Positions 30,097 through 41,099 of a stretch of 64,000 nt of DNA are shown here, piece after piece. The DNA comes from Eutreptiella sp. 'Long Island Sound 2002' (lineage: Eukaryota; Euglenozoa; Euglenophyceae; Eutreptiales; Eutreptiaceae), in NCBI GenBank assembly GCA_964036045.1, contig OZ038378.1, forward strand, positions 23,797,935 to 23,861,934, given 5' to 3'. Within the stretch, counting starts at the first letter, position 1. Each line of letters opens with the position of its first letter. The translations under genes were made by a program, and so were the position numbers. The notes below the pieces were generated by a model, which was not told the origin of the DNA, did no database searches, and saw nothing but the letters and a program-made list of their open reading frames with translations.

Positions 30097-32331
30097 GTGC
30101 TGTGGTGGCCACCACTGTCGCATTTTAGGAAAAAGGGATTTTTTCTTGGCCTTTCCTTGGTTTCCACATCTACTTTAAAATACCTATAGCTTCCCTCACA
30201 CTGAAAAATGGGCGCTCACCATGGCCGGCGCTCTTTTGCTGCTCTGATTGTATCATTTCCTACAGAAGACTCAGCGCTCATGGCGCTGCCGGGGCTCCTG
30301 TGGCTTGGTTGGGTTAGTATGGGAGCATGCCAAACGTGTGCATATGCATCCCTCCCTCCAAGACGCAGCGTCGACACAAACCCAACGCCAGACACCATAT
30401 ACACACTCGCATGGGTTCTCGTAAACCTGCTGGCGACCAGTGACCTGTCTTAGGGCGAAGGGAGTCGAAAGAGAAATTAATTTGCCCCTTGGTGGGGTCT
30501 TGGTTCTGCTCAGTCTCTCCAGGCACCTGCGTTTCGGCGGGAACACGGCCTACTCAGCGAGGCTGCGCGTGGGTATCTGCAGAGGCAGGAATAGGAGATT
30601 TATGGACGAATTCACGCAAAAACGAAGCGACGACACCAAAATCCGTCAAATGACGGCCTGGAATTTTTCTGAAACGACACACCTGAGCAGAATCCAATTG
30701 TGCATCAGAAGCACATTTTTATAGAAATTATAGTCATCTCTGGATTTTTTAAATCCAGAAATTCATACCCATAAAATGGCGGCGCGCAGGAGCGGCTCCT
30801 AGCGAAGCGCCGGAAAATGGAGAAATAATGGAATTATAAACGTATGTCTCACGTAGTCTTGAAAATGACGAGACACACATCAATAAACAAACATACAGAT
30901 TCCACCCACACTAATAGAAGCTTCAAAAATTCAAGAATTCGAAAATGAACGAAAAGACTTCAATGAATCAGGTATAAACTACAGGTATTCTCGTCTCGTA
31001 TGCAGCATACACATTGCTCGTCTCGTGTCTCCGTGAACGAGCCTTGTAGCAGCGCTAACAAAGATAGAACGCGATAGAGGGATTGATTAGAAAGATTGCA
31101 GATGATTAGCGGTCAGATCAGGGTGATTAGACATACACACAAGTGCATAGCAACGTTCTTCGCGTGCGCCCCTCACTTGCTCACTCTCCCAGCGGTAGGT
31201 AAGGTGAGTAAGCCCAGGCGGGGCCACCCCCTGGTGGAGTTCGGATTGTGGCTGAGATGGGCAGGTTTGCCCACGGTGATCGTGCATACTCGCGCATGCA
31301 CACACGCATTAAAGGGTAGGCCACGCGAAGTGCGCACGGTAAACCTTGTTTAGGCTACCCTGGGGCTCCTCGGTACGTTCTTTAAGAGAACCTGAGGAGT
31401 CCCTTAAGCTTGCTTGCTTGACAAGGGTAGCTGGTCCTCCAGCGTGTTTGCGGACAGTGTACTATAGGTCACACTGAGAAGGGTATAATACCTGGAGTGT
31501 GGCTTGGTTCCTCCGCCGCAAACGCCCTTTCATTTGCCTTTGTTTTACAGGTGGGCAGGTAGGGTGATTGGTGCAGCAGCCTTTTTTTATGCCCTGCTAA
31601 ACAAGGGCGCAGATCACACAAACAAGTAACTCCGCTCCGCCTGTGGCAGAGCAGGGAGTCCGACTTCATCGACATCTGCGCCTTGCACGCGAGAGCACTC
31701 CTTCCCTCCAAGCCCTAGCAGGGGAAACGCGTTGTGGCGTCCCCTGTTAGGCCACAGTTGCTCAGTGGCGCTGTGTTCTCTTGTCATTTCACAGGAGGGT
31801 CGCTAGGACCCACGACACCTTTGACTTCGCAACGCCCAGTAGAGTGTGCGTGTAGGAGTGGTAGTCCTGAGTGGGGGCTTGAGCCAGTTGCCCCAGTGCT
31901 CGCCCACCAGGATGGTGCCACTGTAGGGTGTGTAGGACCTGTAGTGCGTGTGTCACTGTCCCACCCGTTTCCTGCAATTTTAGCAGGGTTGGTGGGCTGT
32001 GGCAGTGGTTAGGTCAGTGTTTTGGCCACATAGCAAAACGGCGTTTTCATGCCTTCATAGCTTTTGGCCACCCCTCCCTGTAGTAGACAGATAGGTAGGG
32101 AAAACAATACCTGGATTAGTACGCTGGGTATTCCCCAAAGGTTTTGCGCCAGCACAGAAATTGGGCGCATAGGGGAGGGGAGACCCGGGGCGTACCCCGT
32201 GGCATCAATAAGCCAACCCTCCAGGTTTAGCAAGGGCGCAGACTTGGGTATAATTGGGACACCACTTCTGCGGCTTGCTCTCAGGACCTTAGGACTAGCA
32301 CACTCACACATACGCTTTGGCAGGTAAGGGT
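30097..32331 (-). other. 2.2-kb 3' untranslated region of element B
   Basis: Sequence between the pol stop and the polypurine tract, shared with A, D and in part E. No intact gene. The frame that is open in A and D is cut here at about 31,789. It contains the palindrome at 30,740-30,758, a short GTTCT/AGAAC inverted repeat at about 31,377-31,392 and the covarying hairpin at 32,145-32,169. Confidence 0.8.
32145..32169 (-). promoter_or_regulatory. Conserved stem-loop downstream of pol (B copy)
   Basis: Stem TGCGCC/GGCGCA, loop of 13 nt identical to A. The outer pair is T-A where A has G-C. Confidence 0.55.
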
Positions 32332-35300
32332 TCAGTCTCTAGCTTTAGTCTTGGAGGCAAGCGTCTCAGCGAGCCTCAGCAACTCACCAAGGTTGTTCTG
32401 GGACAAGTAGTCAACCAGAACTGAGTTTAGGCGTCCCTCAGGTAGAACAAATGCAGAGAAGGGCTCCCAGGTGGCCTCTTCGACTCCAAACCCTTCCCAG
32501 AGGGTGAGGAAGCGCCAACCCTGGCGATAGCGGTGGCGTAGGACAGACTTCACCAGGTAGAAGCCCTCCTTAGCCATCTCCTCAGCGTTCATGTCGGGGA
32601 GTTCACCTTCAACTTCCATAGGGCTGGCAGCCCCTTGTAGGTCCAGAGCGGCGATTTCCTCGTCGTTCAGCTCCCACTCCTCCCCACAGAGGTCTTGAGG
32701 ATCATGGTAGCGCTTCAGGTGTTGAGCAGCGCACACCAGGGTCCCCCCTAGACGGGGAGAACACCGCACAGTGATACGGTGTCCATCCACAGATAGGATC
32801 TTGTACGGCCCGAAGTATGGGTCATCGCTGGTAGAGCGTGGCCAGGCGGGTAGTCGACTGTGGTGCACCAGCACCCAGTCCCCCTCTTGGTAGGTGGCCG
32901 GTACACGGTGCTTGTTCTTCTTGTTCCACTGACGCTCCCTCACTCTCTGGAGCATAGCCTTGGCCTTGTCCACCTTCGCTTGTTGCTCTTGGACCCACTC
33001 ACCCACGGAAGAATGGGTGTCTTCTGGATAGGGGGCATGTAGGAACCATGCCGGGCGCCCCATGAATAGCTCATGTGGCGAGTAGCCAGTAGCTGAACTC
33101 TCTTGGGAGTTCATCATCAAGGATATGACGGGGAGTAGTCTCACCCAGTCTCTGGTGCGTTCAGTTTTGCACCATATCCTGACGTTCTCCTTCAGGACAC
33201 GAATCTGTCGCTCACATAGGGGGTTGCTCGTGTGAGAGTAGGGGATCTTCGTAGACACCTGGACATTGAGGGATCTCAGGACCCTCTTGTACCAGCCAGT
33301 ATCTGAGCGTACTCGTACGTCCTCATCGGAGTTGATCTCCTTGGGCGCCCCATAGACACAAAACCACTCCTCCAGGAGTATCTTGATAGTCTCCTCTCCG
33401 GTAATGTGCTTGGTACATGGGAACACCCTGGTAAACCTGGTCAACCCACAGGTTACCACGAGGGCGAAGTCATAGCCCCCGAACTTCGGCATCTCCGTGT
33501 AGTCCACGTATAGAACACTGTTAGCACAGTGAGGGATGGGCAGGGTCGAGTAGAGACCTCTGTCCCTGATATCCCCTGGTTTACAGGACCTGCACGGGCA
33601 CTTGTCCACGATAGGCTGGAGGGTTTTCCGCAGTTGGTCGTCAGTCCACGTAGTGTGCAACCACTGCTTGAACAGCCTCAGGGTACGGTCAGCACCCACA
33701 TGACCACTGGACTCATGGGTCCACTTCAGCAGCGCTGGGACTCGGTCACTAGGCACCACGATGCGGTCCTCGTGCCAGAGGTAGCTCTTGTCCCTCTTCC
33801 ACTGGTCCTGGTTGACCAGGAGGGGTTCAAGGCGTTTCTCCAGGCGCTTGTAGATATCCCCAAACTCCTTCAGGTACTCCGATTATTGGAGTCCATCCAG
33901 GGGGCGTATCATGGTCATGTTCAGGTCCAGGTGTACGTCCATACGGCTGAACGCCTCCTTAGCCAGCGCTTCAGACCGGGCACCAATCAGGGCGTCGAAG
34001 TTGTTGCAGGTGATGTAGTCGGCGCACTCGTTCTTCACTCCCTGGATATGGTGTACCGTCAGCCGTAGTTGACTGAGGTAGGCCCACCAGCGACGTAGCT
34101 TGGCCTTCTCAGGTGGGGGGCCCTTCTGGAAACTGCGGACCGGCTCTTGGTCGCACAGCCAGACCACAGGGTTACTCCCCAACAGTCGTGCTTGTGAGGA
34201 TAGCACCAGCATACCCGCGAGCAATTCCTGCTCATAGGTGGAATAGTTCCCCCTCGCCTGGTTCCACTTCCAGTTCCAGTGGCCCAGAGGTACTAGGACC
34301 CACTTGTCGTCAGGGTAGCTGTGCTTGAGGGTTCCATCTCGGTTGAGACCTTCCGTCCCCCATTCGGAAATGGAGGAGTTGAACTCCTCCTTCTCTAGTG
34401 CTTGCCATTGGAACAACGTTCCACCACCACCCACATTGCTGGCGTCGGTCACCAGGAAAATCTCCCCTTGTGCCCTAGGCACGCCCAAGCACTTAGCGTT
34501 GGCTACCTTGTCTTTGAGCTCGTCAAACGCTTGTTGCTCTTGTGGGCCCCAGCGCCAAGTAGTACACTTCTTGATCAAGTCCGTCAGAACAGCGCTGGTG
34601 TAGGTGAAGTTCTTGATATGGCGGCGATACAAGTTGCACGCCCCAATGAAACTGCGTACATCATGAAGTCCTTTCTTGGGGTCTTCGTGTCGTACCTTGG
34701 CATCCATCAGGGGTTTGGCCTTAGAGGCCGCTGGGGTCCACCACCCATAGCCAACATCCAACCCCAGGTACTGCATGGTCTCCTGCATGAACTCACACTT
34801 CTCTAGCTTGAGTCGTGTGTGGTTCTCCTGGCAGACCGCAAAGAACTCACCCAAGAGGATTAGGTGATCCTCCTGGGTATTGGTCCCGAGGCATACATCG
34901 TCGATGTGAGCCTCCATCTGGGCCCCACGGGATATGAGCTCCTGCACCTTAGGTCTCCTTCGTAGGATGGACAAGATCTTGTTTATCAGCTCCTGGAATA
35001 GAGCGGGTGCGTTAGCCACGCCAAACGGCATGACCTTCCACTTGAACACCCTCCCCTGAGGGGTGATGAAGGCCAGTAGTTCCTGTGCGTTGGGCGTCAG
35101 GTCCACTTGCCAGAATCCGCTTCGCTTGTCCATCTTGGTCTTGTAGCGGCAGGAGGCTATCTTCTCCAGGGTAGACTCCATATTGGGAATGGACCCTGAG
35201 TGGTTCAACGTCTTCTTGTTCAGCTCTCCGTAGTCCACTACCAGCCGTTTGGCTGTAGACCCAGGTTTAGCCACCAGGAAACAGGGGCTGCAGTGTAGGG

Positions 35301-37263
35301 GGTAGTCCCCGTCCTTGTACTCCAGGACTAGGCCAGCGTCGATACATTCTTGTATCTGTCGCTCAATCTCGTCAGCCTGCTCTTTAGGAGCCGGATAGGG
35401 TCTCCTCCGGATCTTGTGACCCACGAACTCGGGTTTCAGCTTGAGGTCCATCTGTACCAGCTTGTCGCATGAGGCTGGAGGGGGTAGTTCTCCGAACACC
35501 TCCAGATATGTCCTTATAAGCTTCTGTACCCGCGGGTCCAATATCTTGATCTTGTCCTCCATGTCCTCGTCAGAGTGTAAGTTGCTTGCCCCCTGAGTAA
35601 TAGACGTCGGGAGTTGGTCCTCCACCGACTCTTCGCCCGTGGCAGTATCCTTCAGCCCTTGGTAGGCATACAGAAGGTCTTGTTCAACCATCTCCGATGG
35701 ACGATGGCAACATAGGCACGCTCGAGGGGGTTCACATACACATTCCTCCGAGAGGTCGTCCTCCTCTGGGGTCCTCACATGGGCGCCCCACACGCTCTTC
35801 ATGAGCTTGAGATCCACCTCCCTTTGCCAGGTGGTGATCTTCTGTTCGAGGTCCTCCTTCAATTGGGATAGGTCTCCTATACGTCCTTGCTTCAGTGGCC
35901 ACGAGCTGCGGGTAGGCTTCGCGTAGCATAGCTTTTTCGCCACCAACTTCCTCTTGGAATCCACATACTCCCTGAGCCTGGATCGAGGGTCCAGCTCCTC
36001 GTCCACGGGGTCTTCCACCCTCATGGAGAGTAGGGGTTTCAGTGGGGCGACGTAATCGGCGTTCTCCACTTCCTCCACACAGGTCTGCACGAAGAAGGCG
36101 TCGTGCTCAGTTTCGTCGTCAGAGTGGATAGAGCTAGGTAGCTCAGCTAGTCCACACTCAGAGACTCCATCAGTAACAGGTACATGACACGGAGAGTTGG
36201 GGGCGTTGGTGTCAGTCACGACGTACTCATCTCCTCCGGGTGTAGTCTCAACAGCATCTTGAGGTCGTAGGCGATCCTTCAAGTCACCCAAGGCGAGTCC
36301 ATCGCTTTCTCGTTGTATAGCCTGGACCAGAGTCGGGTCCAGGTCCTCCCAGGGGATGGTGGTAAGACTTCCGTCCACCACGCTGAGCATACTCCCCCAT
36401 CCGGGCTTCCCAATAGGCGTCTTGCGTCCCAGAGGCACGTAGATGGCCTCATCAGGCAAACGAACAGAGCTGATAGTCAGCCTGTCCAGGAGGTTTCGCC
36501 AGTACTCGTTGCCCCCACGGGCTCCCCAATCGGGGGAACACAGGACCATACGGGAACGTTCCAAGGCCACCTTGGTCAGCACCTTCCCCAGTTCACTGAA
36601 CCTGGGGTTCCCGTAGGCCATCCCGAAAGAGGGCCAGTAAAATTTGTAGCTGCAGTTCTTCCCCTTGCTGCAGTAAAGGCCCAGTACATGTTGCTTGTCG
36701 CTGGCGAACAACTCCACACTTAGGTCTTCTCGAGAGTAACCCAACTCCTTCAGACCTTGGTCTAGGACTTCCCCCAATAGTCGATAGTCCTCAGTTTTGG
36801 AGGCCGCCATCATGTTCGAGGGCTCCTCCTTCGATAGTCTCAGGTAACTCGAGGTATGTTCCGACTGCTCCAGTGGCACGTACTCTCTGCCACTGCCGTG
36901 GTCCACGTAGAGGAGGTAGGGTGCTTGCAGCGTCAGGGATTGTACCTGGGAGTGCTGCACGAAGAAGTCAGTCCCCAATACAAAGTCGAAGGCTTCAGTG
37001 TCCATCACATAGAACCGATGGGCGATAGTCCTGGAACCCATAGGTACCTCCACTTCACAGTCCCCGCAGCTGTGCACCACATGTCCATCCCCCATGCGTA
37101 TAGCGGCGGTGGTCATGGTGTTCTTCAGGCTCCCACAAGGTAAAGTTTTCTTGGCCACTATCGATATTGTGGCGCCAGTATCCAGTACCCCCAGGTATTC
37201 ACGTCCCCCTAGTCGGATACGTACCCAAAACACCAGGTCTTGGGTGCCACCAGAGCGTCCCCG
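32332..37263 (-). CDS. pol: Pol of element B: protease, RT, RNase H, integrase, chromodomain (one internal TAA)
   Basis: Opens after the gag UGA in the same frame. The first initiation-like codon is GTG at 37,231-37,233, with no ATG ahead of the protease. Domains in order: protease (LDTGATISIV), linker, RT (VDYGELNKKT, MPFGVANAPALFQ, AHIDDVCLG), RNase H (TDASN, YEQELL, CDQEP), integrase (HESSGH and CPCRSC zinc head; catalytic Asp in VDYTEM, Asp in NSDED, Glu in PLCERQ, with D-x35-E spacing), C-terminal domain and chromodomain (YLVKSVLRHRY ... ATWEPFSAF). A single TAA at 33,883-33,885, CAA (Gln) in A, separates RNase H from integrase; the frame is otherwise open for about 1,640 codons. As it stands the copy should not make integrase. 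The polyprotein copies the RNA to DNA in the particle and inserts it. Confidence 0.93.
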
Positions 37264-37266
37264 TCA
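37264..37266 (-). promoter_or_regulatory. Gag UGA stop, candidate readthrough site (B copy)
   Basis: TTC TGA CGG GGA CGC TCT. Gag (39,762) and pol share one frame, and ten sense codons separate the stop from the first GTG. The context matches A closely. Confidence 0.75.
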
Positions 37267-39762
37267 GAACTCCGCGGGACAGGTCACCTCGAACCCCTTG
37301 TTCCGCAATTTGCGGGCCCTCCTCATGAAACGGCTCCTCTTCTTAGCGTTGCCGTCATCACCACCTTCATGCTCACGCTTGGCTCCTTGTTCTTGCTGGG
37401 CCTGCGTTTGTGAGCGTGTGGTAGGTGCAGACTGCCCTCCAGAGGGCTCGGAGTTCCCCCCTGGATTAGGGTTGGGGTTGCCTCCGTTCTTGTCCTTGTT
37501 CTTGTTGTCCGTCTGGCGGTTAGCGCCTCCTCCTCGTCCACCTTGACCCTTGTCTTGACCACCTTGACCACGTCCTTTCGACTTGCCCTTGCCGGAGTCG
37601 TTGCCTTTGGCCTTGCCTCCACCTTTGCCTGAGCCTTTGCCAGGATCTTCCCCCTTAAGCTTCGCCGATAGGCGTTGCTTATGGTAGCACTCATCCTCGT
37701 AGTGCTTCCGCTTACCGCAGAATGCACACGTGATGGTGCAGCGGTAATGATCCGGCAGCTTCGCTTTGGCGCCGGTGTTCTTCTCCTGCTGCTTCCCCTG
37801 GACGACGAAGCAGTCTCGCTGCTCGCAGTCAGAGGAGTGCTGCAGGTGGCCCTGCTCATCTCTGGCATCACACCAGAATAGCTCCTTCACTTTCTCCATG
37901 GTACGGGCGTGGGCGTGTTTGGGGGTAGTCCCCTGCCCAGGTCGGGACCCTTGGTACCCTTTGCCTCCAGAACCTCCACCACCAGGACGGTAGTTGTTCA
38001 GGTGCTGGTCGCTCTTCTTCTCCAGCGCCATCTCCAGGAGCAGCACGCATAGATCCTTGTAGTGGAGGGATCTAGCCTTGCGCTCAGCCGTCAAACGGCA
38101 CTCGTCCCATAGCTCTCGGGGGAGCTTGGCCACCAACCAGAACAGCAGGTCGTCGCTGCTGTAGGAGCCGGGCGTCAGTCGTCCAGCCCAGTGATCCAGG
38201 TCAGCCAACAGCTCAGATACCCTGCCAGGCTTGGGGTTGTTGGGCAGCACGGGTAGGTTCTGGATCTCGACTCTGATGGAGAGGTCGGTCTCGTAGGTCG
38301 GGTACTGCCTCTCCAGGGCAACCAACACATCGGCAAAGGTGGCGGAGTTAGTCACGATCTGCCTGACCTGCTTCTCCAGGTACTTGGTCTTGCAACACTG
38401 CAGGAGCAGATCGCACTTCACTCGCCCACTCGCGTGGGTTTGGCCGGTCAGTCGTAGGAACCGCCCAAAGTTCTCAGCGAACTCGCTGAGGTCCTTGCCT
38501 GTGAACTCAGGCAGGTTGACCACTATCTTGGAGGTGGCAATAGCCTTCGCCTCCTGAGCTCGGCGTCCTTCAGGGCGTCGGGTCTTCTTCTTCTTCTTCT
38601 TCTTCTTCTTACCCTTGGGGTCCTCGGGGTCCTCAGGGTCATCGTCATCTGAGGGCGAAGAAGAATCCATCGACGGCGGCTCGTCATCGGAGAGGTCTCC
38701 GCCTAGATCACTGGAGCCATAAGGCTCCACGTCCACCATAGCCCTTAAGGCTGTCAGCCCCAGCCGGTCCAGCTCGGCCCTCGTCGAGTTCGTCACGTGG
38801 CTGTAGGGCGGCTGGGCCGTTCTCAGCACGAAGGGACTTCTCGGAATAGCTGCAGGCGTCGGCATCGGTCTGCTCCTCAGGCTCCCCAGGGTATTTGTCA
38901 ACCCTGCCGTCAGGTGGTTAGCCTGTACTCGGTGGGGTGACATTCCCACCGAGATAGGTGACGTTTGGGGCGGGATCATCAGGGGCTCCAGCTTCTCACG
39001 GATCTCTTGTGTGAGGTCGCCCACGATTTTTGAAGTGGCTCCTCGGAGCACCTCATTGATCTCCGACCGCGTCAGGGACCTGTTGGAGGATCTTCCCGAT
39101 CCTCTACTCCTGCCTCCAAGAGACTCTGGTCCTCTCCTCAAACCACTCAAGGGTGCATACCCAGGTGCATACCCAGGAGCATACCCAGGAACATCCATAT
39201 AGGTTCCAGTAGCGTGTAGTGGATGGGGATAGCCAGCCGCATACCATCGCGGCGCAGAGCTGGAAGCCACCGGCTCACTGGCAGTAGTCGCCTCATGGAG
39301 CGCAGTGGTAGGTGGGCCCATACCATAGGCGGGGTAGGGAGGCATGCCAGTAAAGCCTGTGCCCTCTGCCATAGGCGGGTTGGTTGAGGAAGTGGATGTT
39401 GCAGCGACTGGGAATGTGGTGGTCATAGGAGAGGGTGATGTGTGGAGGCCAGAAGCGCTTGGTGCGCCTTCGAAGGTAGGGACATTAGTCAGGTCTTGCC
39501 CTTGCTCCTCTCCTTCGTCTGCTCCTTCTCCAGCATCCTTCTCGCTCTCACTTCTCTTCCTCTTTACAGGCTGAGTGACCACGACCACCTCTTCGACGGA
39601 CAGGGCCCCGAAGGCCGTCTGGAGTCCATCCAGGGAGTCCTCAGCCGTATCCACTGGCCCATGTAAGGGCTCCGCCGAAGGTACAGCGCCAGGTGCCGGC
39701 CTTGCCGGTGCCTCAGGCGCTGGCGCCGTCTTCACGTCGGCGTCCTCCTTTCTTGGGTCCAT
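37264..39762 (-). CDS. gag: Gag of element B
   Basis: 832 codons from ATG 39,760-39,762, about 100 nt after the primer site. Residues 1-330 are Pro/Ala/Ser/Thr-rich, with a short GYAP-type repeat and an acidic block followed by a Lys run. Residues of about 390-600 form the helical capsid-like part (VVNLPEFTGKDLSEFAENF, RQYPTYETDLSIRVEI, LLFWLVAKLPRELWDECR). A CCHC knuckle CAFCGKRKHYEDEC lies near residue 680. The tail is Gly/Lys/Asn-rich and ends in basic residues. Gag packages the RNA. Its UGA stop is probably read through at low frequency to give Gag-Pol. Confidence 0.93.
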   Translation of the reverse strand: MDPRKEDADVKTAPAPEAPARPAPGAVPSAEPLHGPVDTAEDSLDGLQTAFGALSVEEVVVVTQPVKRKRSESEKDAGEGADEGEEQGQDLTNVPTFEGAPSASGLHTSPSPMTTTFPVAATSTSSTNPPMAEGTGFTGMPPYPAYGMGPPTTALHEATTASEPVASSSAPRWYAAGYPHPLHATGTYMDVPGYAPGYAPGYAPLSGLRRGPESLGGRSRGSGRSSNRSLTRSEINEVLRGATSKIVGDLTQEIREKLEPLMIPPQTSPISVGMSPHRVQANHLTAGLTNTLGSLRSRPMPTPAAIPRSPFVLRTAQPPYSHVTNSTRAELDRLGLTALRAMVDVEPYGSSDLGGDLSDDEPPSMDSSSPSDDDDPEDPEDPKGKKKKKKKKKTRRPEGRRAQEAKAIATSKIVVNLPEFTGKDLSEFAENFGRFLRLTGQTHASGRVKCDLLLQCCKTKYLEKQVRQIVTNSATFADVLVALERQYPTYETDLSIRVEIQNLPVLPNNPKPGRVSELLADLDHWAGRLTPGSYSSDDLLFWLVAKLPRELWDECRLTAERKARSLHYKDLCVLLLEMALEKKSDQHLNNYRPGGGGSGGKGYQGSRPGQGTTPKHAHARTMEKVKELFWCDARDEQGHLQHSSDCEQRDCFVVQGKQQEKNTGAKAKLPDHYRCTITCAFCGKRKHYEDECYHKQRLSAKLKGEDPGKGSGKGGGKAKGNDSGKGKSKGRGQGGQDKGQGGRGGGANRQTDNKNKDKNGGNPNPNPGGNSEPSGGQSAPTTRSQTQAQQEQGAKREHEGGDDGNAKKRSRFMRRARKLRNKGFEVTCPAEF

Positions 39763-39850
39763 CTTCTTTCACCCTTCTGCTTATATTTGCCCGTACTCGG
39801 CGCACTGGATGTACGGCACGGGGTTGCTGCCGGTGCGCAGAGACAGGCTG

Positions 39851-39863
39851 CCTCTTGCTACCA
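39851..39863 (-). promoter_or_regulatory. Primer binding site of element B
   Basis: In sense TGGTAGCAAGAGG starts at the last LTR base, identical to A. It is close to initiator-Met type sites apart from one extra A. Confidence 0.65.
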
Positions 39864-40660
39864 GAAACGTTTATAGTGTTTTCAGCACTGTGTTTTTCCT
39901 TCTCCTGCTGCTTGCTGTTGCTGTAGGGTGTCCTGCTGCTTGTTTTGGGAGATGAAAAGCTTTTGCTTATTGAAATACAGTAAGTCCAAGTCAATCCAGG
40001 ATAGCCCAAGCCAGAAGTGTGCAAGGAGAAGGTAATTCAGGATTAAAGCATGAAGGGCTGCAGTGTAAACAGTGAAAGCTGATTGGATATTCACAGAAAC
40101 TGCAACTCAGGTCACAAATGAATGCATATTCACAAAGATAGCTGAAATGTTTTTGGGAAAGAGTTAGAAAACTGCCTCATGGTCACTCTCTCTCCACAGT
40201 GCCATCTCAGGAGATGTGCACTCTTTGTTTTGGGTCCCATATGTGCTGAGGTGGCAGGGCATGTGGCGATGAGGTCACTGCCATGTCACATGGGATCTTC
40301 CTACTTAGCTAGGCTGACCAGGAATTGAACCCAGGACCTCTCAAAAAGAGGTGCCCAGCCCCCTAGGGTGCATACCACTAGGATAGCTAAGAATTCATGG
40401 AAAAACATAGATAAATTCATAGGCTCTACTTTAGATATGTCAGTGCTCAGTCAACTCAGGAACAGATGCATTGCTTCACATTGAAAGGGGATTAAGGGGT
40501 CCACTCCATATCCTGATTGGGTGTTTGGTTCCATAGGTCAAAATGTGTTATCACCACTTTTGGTTGGACCAATACTAAGATAAAAATGCATGGATGCTCA
40601 GTGCATCTCTAATACAACTAGAGTATGCCTCAAAGCATTGGAAAAGCACTTTTTCTTACT
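39863..40660 (-). repeat. 5' LTR of element B
   Basis: 798 bp. Starts AGTAAGAAAAAG in sense, directly against the CGCGC duplication. Includes the tRNA-like segment at 40,304-40,391. Confidence 0.93.
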
Positions 40661-41015
40661 CGCGCCCTACGCGTCGAAGTTCGCTTACAGCAGCTTGAGT
40701 TGCATTCTCCGTCCAGGACTGCAAGGTGTCAACTCGGAGGTCAGTTGCTGCAGTAGCACTTGCTGCTGTTGTCTGCAACGCATCGATGCGTTGTTCCAAT
40801 TCGATGACCTTGGCTTGAGTATCTGCAAGCTTCTGCGAACAGCTGTGAAGATCACGAGAGAGACATGGAAACCACTCGCCTTCTCGACTTGCGATGCGCT
40901 CTGCAATGAACTTTTCTAACGAAATCAAAAATTCGTGATGCAAGGGTGAATCGATTCAAAACAGACTGTCTCTGATGAAGTGCAGCATAGCTGCATCGTC
41001 CAAGGGCCGCTCCAT
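40661..41015 (-). pseudogene. Gag N-terminus of element C
   Basis: ATG at 41,013-41,015 (MERPLDDAAMLHFIRDSLF) runs into an in-frame TGA, then continues in the same frame (LHHEFLISLEKFIAERIAS) with a coiled-coil stretch (KVIELEQRIDALQTTAAS) up to the B insertion. The frame joins with 29,290 once the CGCGC duplication is counted once. The TGA may come from CGA by C to T change. Confidence 0.75.
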
Positions 41016-41079
41016 TGTAAACCGAAATCCAAATCAAGTTGACGGCGTCGAAGATTGATCTCCAATATTGATCTCCCCG

Positions 41080-41097
41080 CCACCTAGCTGGCTACCA
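41080..41097 (-). promoter_or_regulatory. Primer binding site of element C
   Basis: In sense TGGTAGCCAGCTAGG begins two bases after the LTR end CAACA. A primer site of tRNA type; the donor tRNA is not clear. Confidence 0.5.
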
Positions 41098-41099
41098 CT

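Larger units (their letters stand above)
29291..40660 (-). mobile_element. Element B: near-complete Ty3/gypsy chromovirus nested in element C gag
   Basis: The element is 11,370 bp with 798-bp LTRs at both ends and a 5-bp duplication CGCGC (29,286-29,290 and 40,661-40,665). Gag is one intact frame. Pol is intact except for one TAA. Primer site, polypurine tract and LTR ends are all in place. The two LTRs differ at about ten positions by eye (near 1.2 percent), so the insertion is fairly recent but not brand new. LTR ends are AG...CT and not TG...CA. Confidence 0.93.

Noticed and set aside
29291-32075. A 2.8-kb LTR for the A/B family, since 3' UTR and LTR repeat together in A, B and D and a purine run precedes TGGCC near 32,075
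   Set aside because: The repeat flanking B on both sides is exactly 798 bp, bounded by the CGCGC duplication and a polypurine tract. The rest is 3' UTR and occurs only on the pol side.
33883-33885. Alternative genetic code (TAA or TGA as sense codons), suggested by CAA to TAA in B pol and several in-frame TGA codons
   Set aside because: The long intact frames of B (gag 832 codons, pol over 1,600) contain just one such codon, and Gln and Trp are otherwise encoded normally. Isolated nonsense mutations and the gag readthrough site explain the data better.
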